DNA of 22,489 bases from an uncultured Clostridia bacterium (GTDB taxonomy: Bacteria; Bacillota; Clostridia; Peptostreptococcales; Anaerovoracaceae). The stretch is taken from the NCBI GenBank assembly GCA_938009115.1, contig CALLHZ010000063.1, positions 1-22,489 on the forward strand, written 5' to 3'. A model generated the notes under the pieces. The model had not been told where the DNA came from. It searched no databases and saw only the letters and a program-made list of their open reading frames with translations. Positions 15,788-22,489 of this stretch are shown piece after piece (the first letter of the stretch is position 1; each line of letters starts with the position of its first letter). A program made the position numbers and the translations under genes.

Positions 15788-16618
15788 ATGGATTTTATGA
15801 ATAGCGCCGGAAAGCCCTTTCGGACAGTCTATGTGTACAACAACGATGAGGCCTTATCCCGCCGGGTCGGCGATGAACTGAGAGTCATGCTCCGGGAATC
15901 GGGCATCGGAGTGCCGGAGCGCTTTGGGTCCGGCGTTGAACTTTTGGTGTGCGTGGGCGGAGACGGCACGCTCCTACGGGGCCTCCATGCCTTCGGATTT
16001 CCCGATATCCCCGTGGCAGGGATCAACACGGGCCACCTGGGATTCTTCCAGGAACTGCAGTACGACGAGCCCGGGCGGCTGCTGGAGATTTGCCGGAGCG
16101 GTGATTACAGCGTCCAGAGGCACCGCTTGGTTCGGGTGAGTCTGGACTGCGGCGCATGCGAGCCGGCACAGCATCTTGGACTCAATGATATCGTCATCAA
16201 GGGAAGTGTCTCCAGGATCACCCATCTGAACCTGTATATCGGAGGGAGCTTTGTGGAGAAATTCAGCGGTGACGGACTGTTGATCGCTTCCTCTGCCGGC
16301 AGCACCGCCTATAATTATTCCCTGGGAGGCAGCATCGTGGATCCGAGGCTGGATCTGCTTCAGATCACCCCAATCGCACCCATGAACACAACGGCCTTCC
16401 GCTGTTTTACATCCAGCATCGTGCTGCCGCCGGATCAGGAGATCCGTATCGTCCCGGAATTCGAATGTGACCGGGATGCGCTGGTGATCGTGGACGGCAT
16501 GGAGTATACTTACGCCGGCGTAGCGCGCATGGTCATCGATCTGGCGCCCAGAGAGGTCCGCCTTGTGCGGCTGCAGCACTACGATTTCTGGAATAAAGTC
16601 AAAACGAAATTTCTGTAA
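15788..16618 (+). CDS. nadK: NAD kinase
   Basis: NAD kinase phosphorylates NAD to NADP, using ATP or polyphosphate, and sets the cell's NADP supply. The key motif GGDGT is at residues 57-61 in VCVGGDGTLLRG. It is followed by INTGHLGFF, the NE/ND motif as LNDIVIKG (N133-D134), and FSGDGLLIASSAGSTAYNYSLGG in the beta-rich C-terminal domain. The 276 residues match the family. The ATG at 15788 has AGAGGG seven bases upstream. It lies between pepF and a pseudouridine synthase gene, and a nadK next to an RluA-family gene is a familiar arrangement in Firmicutes. The stop is separated from the next start by only two bases. Confidence 0.95.
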   Translation: MDFMNSAGKPFRTVYVYNNDEALSRRVGDELRVMLRESGIGVPERFGSGVELLVCVGGDGTLLRGLHAFGFPDIPVAGINTGHLGFFQELQYDEPGRLLEICRSGDYSVQRHRLVRVSLDCGACEPAQHLGLNDIVIKGSVSRITHLNLYIGGSFVEKFSGDGLLIASSAGSTAYNYSLGGSIVDPRLDLLQITPIAPMNTTAFRCFTSSIVLPPDQEIRIVPEFECDRDALVIVDGMEYTYAGVARMVIDLAPREVRLVRLQHYDFWNKVKTKFL

Positions 16619-16620
16619 AA

Positions 16621-17562
16621 ATGGATCATAAAACATACATCCTCACCAGCGAGGACGAAACTCTATATATTAAAGAACTGCTCCAGCGCCGCTTTCACTT
16701 TTCCTCCCGCCTGATCCGCAAGCTGAAAGTTGAAGGCGGTGTTTTCGTGAACGAAAAGCCGGCACGGATGCGCCAGAAGGGCCGGGCGGGGGATGTGCTC
16801 CGGGTCCGTTTCCCTGAGGAGAGCAGCTATTTTGAACCCGAGGACATTCCCCTGGACGTCGTCTACGAAGACGGCGACCTGCTTGTGATCAACAAGCAGC
16901 CCGGCTTGGTCGTCCATCCCACGAAAAATTACCAGAGCGGCACGCTGGCCAATGCCCTGGCTTTCCTGATGAGACAAAAGGGAGATGATTATAAAATCCG
17001 CTTTGTCAACCGGCTGGACCGCGACACCTCCGGTCTGATCCTGGTGGCGAAAAATGCCCACTGCCAAAAGCATATCTCCGACCAGATGGACCGACAGGAG
17101 GTCCTCAAGTGCTACAAAGCCATTGTGCACGGGATCCCCGAAGAACAAGAAGGAACGATCGATCTGCCCATCGGCAAGGATCCGGAGCATGCGGCTCGCC
17201 GCGCAGTGCTGGAATCGGGATACCCTTCCGTCACCCGTTATCGGGTCCTGGAACGGTTTGCTGCCGGCCCCGGGCAAGGGTCTATTCCAGGATACGCTTT
17301 ATTGGGGCTGACGCTGGAAACCGGCCGCACCCACCAGATCCGTGTCCACCTTTCTCATAAAGGCTGGCCGGTGGTCGGAGATGAGCTCTACGGGGCGCTC
17401 TTTGATTATACACCGGAGAACGATCTGATGAAGCGGCAGGCGCTTCACGCCTTTGAGCTGGAGCTGACGCAGCCCTCCACCGGGCAGCGGATCAGTCTTC
17501 GGGCATCGCTGCCCGAGGATATGGAAGCCTGTCTGCGCGGATTGAAAGGTATGGGACGCTGA
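16621..17562 (+). CDS. RluA/RluD-family pseudouridine synthase with S4 domain
   Basis: This enzyme converts uridine to pseudouridine in RNA, most likely large-subunit rRNA. An N-terminal S4 RNA-binding domain spans about residues 15-62 (FSSRLIRKLKVEGGVFVN). The catalytic domain follows with VINKQPGLVVHPT, the active-site motif RFVNRLDRDTSGLIL (catalytic Asp most likely D133) and LETGRTHQIRVHLSHKGWPVVGDELYG. In most family members the active-site motif begins HRLD; here the histidine is asparagine 130. I believe other clostridial paralogues share this, so activity is probably retained. The specific target uridine cannot be assigned. There is no clear ribosome site, and translation is probably coupled to nadK two bases upstream. 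Confidence 0.92.
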   Translation: MDHKTYILTSEDETLYIKELLQRRFHFSSRLIRKLKVEGGVFVNEKPARMRQKGRAGDVLRVRFPEESSYFEPEDIPLDVVYEDGDLLVINKQPGLVVHPTKNYQSGTLANALAFLMRQKGDDYKIRFVNRLDRDTSGLILVAKNAHCQKHISDQMDRQEVLKCYKAIVHGIPEEQEGTIDLPIGKDPEHAARRAVLESGYPSVTRYRVLERFAAGPGQGSIPGYALLGLTLETGRTHQIRVHLSHKGWPVVGDELYGALFDYTPENDLMKRQALHAFELELTQPSTGQRISLRASLPEDMEACLRGLKGMGR

Positions 17563-17563
17563 T

Positions 17564-18616
17564 ATGTCCTGGGGTCGGATCGCTCTGATATTTGTGGGCA
17601 GCATGATCGGCGCCGGTTTTGCTTCGGGAAAGGAAGCCTGGCAGTTTTTCGGCGTTTTCGGGGACCTGGGGCTTCCCGGCATCGCCGTGGCCGTCATGAC
17701 CTATGCTTTTCTGGGCAGCATCAATGTCTATATCGCTCATCGTCTGAACAGCGCTGATATCGGGCAGATCATCTGTCCCTGGGAAAACAAGGCCGCCCGC
17801 AGGGTGGTCGGCGCCGTCATGTGCGGGTTTTTATTGGTGGCTTACGTAGCCATGGTAGCTGCCGGCGGCGCCCTTGGCGAATCGTCCTTCGGGCTTCCGA
17901 ATCAGGCGGGAAGCCTGGTCTACATGCTTTTGGCAGTGTTCACCGCTTTGGGCGGGTTTGAAACCGTCGCCGCCAGGGTCGGACGGATCGCGCCGGTCCT
18001 TGTGGGCGCTACGCTGGTGATGGGACTATATATCCTCGGCCGGGACGGGAATCTGATCGGCGCCGGACCTGCCCAGGAGGCAAGCCGGTTTGCCTCCAAC
18101 TGGATGTTTGCCGCCATCGCCTATGTGGGCTACAACATGACAGCAGCCGTGCCGGTCCTGGGGCAATGCGCTCTCCGGGCAGGCAGTCTCAGGGACGCCC
18201 AGAAAGGTGTCCTGCTGGCCAGCTTTCTGCTGGGTCTTTGCAGTCTGATCCTTTACGGTGTTACCCGCACGGATCCGGCGCTTTCGGCGATCCAGTCGTT
18301 GCCGATGCTCTCTTTTGTGGGCGAATACTTCCCCGCGTTGCAGCAAGGATACGCCGTATTCCTGCTGGCCGCCATTTTCAGCGCCGCAGCCACTTGCTTC
18401 TACGGCTTTACCGCTAAGCTTGGGCCGGTGAGCCATCGGAGGACGATCATCTGGGCTGTGGGCATTGCCGGATACGGTTTATCTCTTTACGGCTTTTCTA
18501 ATTTTGTGGCCAATGTCTATCCTCTCGTGGGAACGGTCAGTCTCATTTTCTTCGGCATGGAGATCCTTCATTTTTTTCGTCTCATACGGAAGGGGAAGGG
18601 GCAAGGCGGGGCATGA
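17564..18616 (+). CDS. YkvI-like polytopic membrane protein, probable transporter
   Basis: This 350-residue protein has about ten hydrophobic segments and almost no soluble domain. The N-terminal block FVGSMIGAGFASGKEAWQFFGVFG is the hallmark of the YkvI family, which belongs to the wider APC/LeuT-fold transporters; the unwound glycine-rich GAGFASG would line the substrate site. The substrate is unknown, and amino acids or related compounds are the usual guess for this fold. The ATG lies one base after the preceding stop, with no well-placed ribosome site, so translation is probably coupled. It ends only 12 bases before the -35 box of the valS promoter, and no terminator is visible between them, so some read-through into the T-box leader is likely. 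Confidence 0.82.
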   Translation: MSWGRIALIFVGSMIGAGFASGKEAWQFFGVFGDLGLPGIAVAVMTYAFLGSINVYIAHRLNSADIGQIICPWENKAARRVVGAVMCGFLLVAYVAMVAAGGALGESSFGLPNQAGSLVYMLLAVFTALGGFETVAARVGRIAPVLVGATLVMGLYILGRDGNLIGAGPAQEASRFASNWMFAAIAYVGYNMTAAVPVLGQCALRAGSLRDAQKGVLLASFLLGLCSLILYGVTRTDPALSAIQSLPMLSFVGEYFPALQQGYAVFLLAAIFSAAATCFYGFTAKLGPVSHRRTIIWAVGIAGYGLSLYGFSNFVANVYPLVGTVSLIFFGMEILHFFRLIRKGKGQGGA

Positions 18617-18628
18617 CCCATATTTTTC

Positions 18629-18656
18629 TTGACAAACCGCCTGCATTGCGTAGAAT
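18629..18656 (+). promoter_or_regulatory. Sigma-A-type promoter for valS-folC
   Basis: A perfect -35 box TTGACA (18629-18634) and a -10 box TAGAAT (18651-18656) are 16 bases apart. Transcription would begin near 18663, immediately before the structured T-box leader. Confidence 0.85.
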
Positions 18657-18662
18657 GAATTA

Positions 18663-18897
18663 AGACCGCCCGGACCTGGGCGAATCAAATAGCAGATGCT
18701 GACGGGAAGAGTAGTCTTCGACGTCCTGACAGAGAGAGAACCTTGGCTGAAAGTTCTCAGGACCTCTCGGAAATGAAGGTCGCCCGGGAATATAGCATCG
18801 ACCGAATGAGAGCCGGGCGCCATGCGCTCCGGAACAAAGGTGGTACCGCGGAACGATGATCCGTCCTTTGGCTTTTGCCATTGTGACGGATTTTTTA
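18663..18897 (+). promoter_or_regulatory. Valine-specific T-box riboswitch leader of valS
   Basis: The leader senses uncharged tRNA-Val and lets transcription continue into valS when valine charging is low. A short hairpin at the 5' end (CGCCC/GGGCG, 18667-18682) precedes Stem I. Stem I is closed by GATGCT (18695-18700) with AGCATC (18794-18799) and by CGGG (18703-18706) with CCCG (18783-18786); its upper part has GTCCTGA/TCAGGAC and GAGAAC/GTTCTC. The AGTA turn follows the lower stem. The specifier codon GTC (18779-18781, valine) lies opposite, one base before CCCG, as the T-box architecture requires. A further hairpin (CCGGGCGC/GCGCTCCGG, 18813-18832) follows. The T-box proper, AAAGGTGGTACCGCG (18836-18850), carries TGGT, whose last base would pair with an A discriminator, as in tRNA-Val. 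Confidence 0.95.
18859..18896 (+). terminator. T-box regulatory terminator
   Basis: ATCCGTC (18859-18865) pairs with GACGGAT (18885-18891), enclosing a smaller TGGC/GCCA hairpin, and is followed by six T residues (18891-18896). This is the terminator competing with the antiterminator formed by the T-box sequence. The valS ribosome site follows at 18899. Confidence 0.92.
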
Positions 18898-18909
18898 TAG
18901 GAGGATGAC

Positions 18910-21582
18910 ATGGAATACAATCTTGCAAAGACTTACGATCCCAAAGCATTTGAAGACAGGATCTATAAGTCCTGGGAAGAAAATGGCGCTTTTATCGCGC
19001 ACCGGGATCCCAACAAAAAGCCTTTCACTATCGTAATGCCGCCGCCCAACATCACCGGGCAGCTGCACATGGGGCACGCGTTGGATCAGAGCCTTCAGGA
19101 TGTGCTCATCCGCTACAAGCGGATGCAGGGCTTCGCAGCCCTGTGGCTGCCCGGCTCCGACCATGCCAGCATCGCTACTGAGGTCAAGGTGGTGGACAAG
19201 CTCATGGAAGAAGAGGGCAAAACAAAGGAAGACATCGGACGGGAGGCCTTTTTAGAAAGGGCCTGGGCCTGGAAAAAAATATATGGCGGGCGTATCAACG
19301 AACAGGTGCGCAAGCTTGGCAATTCCTGCGACTGGAGCCGGGAGCGCTTCACCATGGACGAGGGCTGCAACAAAGCGGTGAACGAGCATTTCGTGCGCCT
19401 CTATGAAAAGGGCCTCATATACAAAGGAAACCGGCTGATCAACTGGTGTCCGACCTGCGGATCCGCATTGTCGGACATCGAAGTGGAGCATGTGGATAAA
19501 AGCGGGAAGTATTGGTACTTTCGCTATCCCTCAGAGGATGGCGGCCAGGGGATCGTCGTAGCCACCTCCCGGCCCGAAACCATGTTCGGTGACACAGCGG
19601 TTGCCGTTCACCCCGAGGATGAACGTTATCAGCATTTGATCGGCAAAAATGTGATCCTGCCTCTGGTTGGAAGAAAGCTGCCGGTGATCGCCGATCCCTA
19701 TCCGGATCCCGAAAAGGGCACCGGCGCCGTGAAGATCACGCCTGCCCACGATCCCAATGACTTTGAGGTCGGGCTTCGTCACGGACTGGAGCAGATCGTA
19801 TGCATTGGAGAAGATGCAAAAATGACCTTAGCCGCCGGCCAATACGAAGGATTGGACCGCTATGCCTGCCGGAAGGCCTGGGTCAGCGCGTTGAAAGAGG
19901 GCGGGTTCCTGGTCAAAGAGGAGGATCTGATCATTCCCACCGGCGAGTGTTACCGCTGTCATGACGTTATTGAGCCGCTGATCAGCGACCAGTGGTTCGT
20001 CAGCATGAAACCTCTGGCGGAGCCGGCCATGGAAGCGGCCCGGAGCGGAGCGCTGAAGCACGTGCCCGACCGCTTTGAAAAGATCTATATGCATTGGCTG
20101 GAAGAAATCAAGGACTGGTGTATTTCCAGGCAGCTTTGGTGGGGACACCGGATCCCGGCCTATTATTGCGACGCCTGCGGAGAGATGGTGGTTGCCGCCG
20201 AGGCGCCCACAGCTTGTCCGTCCTGCGGCAGTACCAGTATCCGCCAGGACGAGGATGTTCTTGACACGTGGTTCAGTTCTGCGCTCTGGCCTTTTTCCAC
20301 CCTGGGGTGGCCCGAGGATACCGAAGACCTCAGGTATTTTTATCCGACGAATGTACTGGTGACCGGCTATGACATCATCTTTTTCTGGGTTGCGAGAATG
20401 GTTTTTGCCGGAATCGAGGAAACGGGGGTGAGCCCCTTCGAGTATGTGCTCGTTCACGGGCTCGTGCGGGATGCCCAGGGACGAAAAATGAGCAAGTCTC
20501 TTGGCAACGGCGTTGACCCCTTGGATATGATCGGTCAATATGGCGCCGACGCGCTCCGGTTTATGCTACTTTCTGGCATTTCGCCCGGAAATGATATGCG
20601 TTTTCAGACAGAGCGGATCGAAGCAGCCAGAAATTTTGCCAACAAGCTTTGGAATGCTTCCCGCTTCGTCATCATGAATCTCCGGGAAGAAGAAGCGTTT
20701 CTGCCTATTGCCGGGGAATCGGAAGCTTTGAGCGCCCTTCGACCCGAGGACCGTTGGATCCTCTCCACGGTAAACGACGCGGTCAAAGACATCAACGTCA
20801 ATATGGAGAAATTCGAATTCGCGCTTGCCGCTCAAAAAATCAATGAGCTGATCTGGAACGAATACTGCGACTGGTACATCGAGCTGGTCAAGAGCCGTCT
20901 TTACGGACAGGACGACGAGGACAAAAAAGTGGCCCGTTACGTACTGGTTCGGGTCCTGAGAGATCTGCTCAAGCTGCTGCATCCTTTTATGCCTTTTATT
21001 ACCGAAGAGATCTGGAGTTTCCTGCCTCGCCGGGCTGATGCGAAGGCTTTTCTGATGCTGGAGAGCTGGCCGGCGGAAAGCGAAACGGACAGTCGCGAGG
21101 ATGTGGCCGTGCTGGAGCTGGCCAAGGAAGTGATCCGCTCTATCCGGAATATCCGGGCGCAGGCGGAAGCGCAGCCCTCCAGAAAGCTGTCGGTCATCGC
21201 CCTGACTTCAGGGATCGAAAAGGTTCGAATGCAGGCTGGGCTCGGGTATGTCCTGTCTCTGGCCAACCTTACAGAACTGACGTTTATCGACGATAAGAGT
21301 CAGATCCCCGAAGAAACCATGTCTGCCGCGCTTCCCAACATCGAATTGTTCGTCCCTCTGGACGATCTGCTGGATTATCAGTCGGAATATGACCGGCTCA
21401 CGAAAGAGAAAGCCCGCCTCGAGGGCGAAGTGGCGCGCACGGAAGGCAAATTGGCCAACGAAGCTTTTGTCGCCAAGGCGCCTGCCCATGTGATCGGCGC
21501 AGAACGGGAGAAGCTGGCCAATGCGCAGGATATGCTGGAAAAAGTGAACGCCCGTATTCCTGTGGTGAAAGGCAAGCTGTAA
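18910..21582 (+). CDS. valS: Valyl-tRNA synthetase
   Basis: ValRS attaches valine to tRNA-Val in the cytoplasm. The class I signatures are PPPNITGQLHMGHALDQ, with the HIGH-type motif HMGH at 53-56, and KMSKS at 526-530 (GRKMSKSLGNGVDP). Cysteine pairs WCPTCG, YRCH and YYCDACG...CPSCG form zinc-knuckle-like insertions. The editing domain carries TSRPETMFGDTAVAVHP. The last 60 or so residues form the coiled coil typical of ValRS (LTKEKARLEGEVARTEGKL), which separates it from IleRS and LeuRS. At 890 residues it is a normal length. The ATG has AGGAGG five bases upstream, just past the T-box terminator, so expression follows tRNA-Val charging. folC starts three bases after the stop. Confidence 0.98.
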   Translation: MEYNLAKTYDPKAFEDRIYKSWEENGAFIAHRDPNKKPFTIVMPPPNITGQLHMGHALDQSLQDVLIRYKRMQGFAALWLPGSDHASIATEVKVVDKLMEEEGKTKEDIGREAFLERAWAWKKIYGGRINEQVRKLGNSCDWSRERFTMDEGCNKAVNEHFVRLYEKGLIYKGNRLINWCPTCGSALSDIEVEHVDKSGKYWYFRYPSEDGGQGIVVATSRPETMFGDTAVAVHPEDERYQHLIGKNVILPLVGRKLPVIADPYPDPEKGTGAVKITPAHDPNDFEVGLRHGLEQIVCIGEDAKMTLAAGQYEGLDRYACRKAWVSALKEGGFLVKEEDLIIPTGECYRCHDVIEPLISDQWFVSMKPLAEPAMEAARSGALKHVPDRFEKIYMHWLEEIKDWCISRQLWWGHRIPAYYCDACGEMVVAAEAPTACPSCGSTSIRQDEDVLDTWFSSALWPFSTLGWPEDTEDLRYFYPTNVLVTGYDIIFFWVARMVFAGIEETGVSPFEYVLVHGLVRDAQGRKMSKSLGNGVDPLDMIGQYGADALRFMLLSGISPGNDMRFQTERIEAARNFANKLWNASRFVIMNLREEEAFLPIAGESEALSALRPEDRWILSTVNDAVKDINVNMEKFEFALAAQKINELIWNEYCDWYIELVKSRLYGQDDEDKKVARYVLVRVLRDLLKLLHPFMPFITEEIWSFLPRRADAKAFLMLESWPAESETDSREDVAVLELAKEVIRSIRNIRAQAEAQPSRKLSVIALTSGIEKVRMQAGLGYVLSLANLTELTFIDDKSQIPEETMSAALPNIELFVPLDDLLDYQSEYDRLTKEKARLEGEVARTEGKLANEAFVAKAPAHVIGAEREKLANAQDMLEKVNARIPVVKGKL

Positions 21583-21585
21583 AGT

Positions 21586-22489
21586 ATGAAATATGAAGAA
21601 GCGCTGGAGCAGATCCATGCAAGGCTCCGCTTCGGCAACAAACTGACATTGACGAGGATCCGGGAATTGCTCCACCTGCTGGGGGATCCCCATCTGGCTC
21701 TGCAAGCCATCCATGTAGCCGGCACTAATGGCAAGGGTTCCGTGAGCAAGTTCGTTTACTATGCCCTGATGGCTCAGGGCTATCGGGTGGGGTTGTATAC
21801 ATCTCCTTATGTCCTGGATTTCAGGGAGCGGATCGAGTGCGACGGCAGCTGGATCAGCCCTGATGCTCTGGCAGACTGCACTGCCAGGGTTTTGGGCGCA
21901 GCGGCGCTGATGGAGAGCGCCGGCAGCGATGCTCCCACGGAATTTGAAGTGGTCATGGCTGTGGCTTTCCTCTATTTCAAAGAATGCGCCTGCGACTTCG
22001 TGGTGTTGGAGGTAGGTCTTGGAGGCCGTGGCGATGCTACGAATGTGGTGGAGTCTCCCCTGGTCTCGGTGATCACTTCCATCTCCTATGACCACATGGA
22101 GTACCTGGGCAATACGTTGCCGGAGATCGCCGCCGAGAAAGCGGGGATCATCAAAGCCGGACGTCCGGTGGTGTGCCGGGTCCTGGACCGGGGCGCGCTG
22201 GCTGTGATCCGGCAGCAGGCCCTGGCCTGCGGAAGCCGGCTGTACGACGTACTGGAGAATGTGGAGATCCTTGATATCCGGGAATCGACGCTTGCGGGGA
22301 ATCGTTTCTCTGCCAGCGTCATGGGCGAAAAATATGATGACGTATTTGTGTCCTTGGCAGGTCGTTATCAGATCGATAACGCGTCCGCTGCGCTGTGCGC
22401 CGTGGAGGGGTGGGCACGGGAGTGCGGCGTGGTGGTGGAGCGGGACGCCGTCTTGAACGGACCGTTTTCCGCAAGTGATGCGGGGCGGC
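21586..22489 (+). CDS. folC: Folylpolyglutamate synthase / dihydrofolate synthase, 3'-truncated by the window edge
   Basis: FolC joins glutamate to folates (polyglutamylation) and in many bacteria also makes dihydrofolate from dihydropteroate. The frame is open from the ATG at 21586 to the window end, about 301 residues, so roughly 120-140 residues are missing. The P-loop is GTNGKGSVSKF near residue 48. It is followed by TSPYVLDFRERI, the metal-site block LEVGLGGRGDATNVV, SYDHMEYLGNTLPEIAAEKAGIIK and the ATPase-domain end YQIDNASAALCAV. LEVGLGGR and the FRERI block separate it from Mur ligases. Whether it has dihydrofolate synthase activity cannot be decided here. It sits three bases after valS, an arrangement common in Firmicutes, and so is probably under the same valine T-box. 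Confidence 0.95.
   Translation, partial: MKYEEALEQIHARLRFGNKLTLTRIRELLHLLGDPHLALQAIHVAGTNGKGSVSKFVYYALMAQGYRVGLYTSPYVLDFRERIECDGSWISPDALADCTARVLGAAALMESAGSDAPTEFEVVMAVAFLYFKECACDFVVLEVGLGGRGDATNVVESPLVSVITSISYDHMEYLGNTLPEIAAEKAGIIKAGRPVVCRVLDRGALAVIRQQALACGSRLYDVLENVEILDIRESTLAGNRFSASVMGEKYDDVFVSLAGRYQIDNASAALCAVEGWARECGVVVERDAVLNGPFSASDAGR

Noticed and set aside
1..22489. Mobile elements, CRISPR arrays, tRNA or rRNA genes, or phage islands
   Set aside because: No transposase or integrase frames, no regular direct repeats and no tRNA-like or rRNA-like sequence were seen; the gene content is core housekeeping throughout.

Overview
The window is a gene-dense housekeeping stretch of what looks like an anaerobic Gram-positive bacterium of the class Clostridia. 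G+C is mid-50s percent judged by eye. The evidence for this placement is the gene order der-plsY-gpsA, a valine T-box leader in front of valS-folC, an oligoendopeptidase F, a YkvI-type transporter and strong AGGAGG ribosome sites. I see no tRNA, rRNA, CRISPR array, insertion sequence or prophage. The longest stretch without a gene is about 290 bases, and it is filled by the valS promoter and T-box.

Layout. (1) Bases 1-4293, plus strand: der (5' end cut off by the window), plsY, gpsA and miaB, overlapping or nearly touching, so very likely one operon. (2) Bases 4253-6075, minus strand: thioredoxin then a two-HKD cardiolipin synthase, from a good promoter at 6114-6142. The end of cls overlaps the end of miaB by 41 bases. 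(3) Bases 6222-12505, plus strand: a tight six-gene run consisting of a site-2-protease-like M50 peptidase, an M42 aminopeptidase, a divergent FolD, a DUF975-type membrane protein, an ATP-grasp ligase resembling D-aspartate ligases, and an unusual MurE-like Mur ligase. It is closed by an intrinsic terminator at 12514-12554. (4) Bases 12553-13904, minus strand: murI (glutamate racemase) and an unrecognised acidic protein. (5) Bases 13985-18616, plus strand: pepF, nadK, an RluA-family pseudouridine synthase and a YkvI-like membrane protein. (6) Bases 18629-22489, plus strand: promoter, valine T-box, valS and the first two thirds or so of folC.

Functionally the window covers translation and ribosome assembly (der, miaB, pseudouridine synthase, valS), phospholipid synthesis (plsY, gpsA, cls), cell-wall precursors (murI, MurE-like, ATP-grasp ligase), folate/one-carbon metabolism (folD, folC), NADP supply (nadK) and peptide turnover (M50, M42, PepF).

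I find no clearly new large system. The points most worth a second look are: a PlsY that begins with a decarboxylase-beta-subunit-like ADGPT motif; a FolD without the usual cyclohydrolase lysine and glutamine; and the translationally coupled ATP-grasp/MurE-like pair, whose Mur ligase lacks the DNPR substrate motif and may build a non-standard peptidoglycan stem or bridge.
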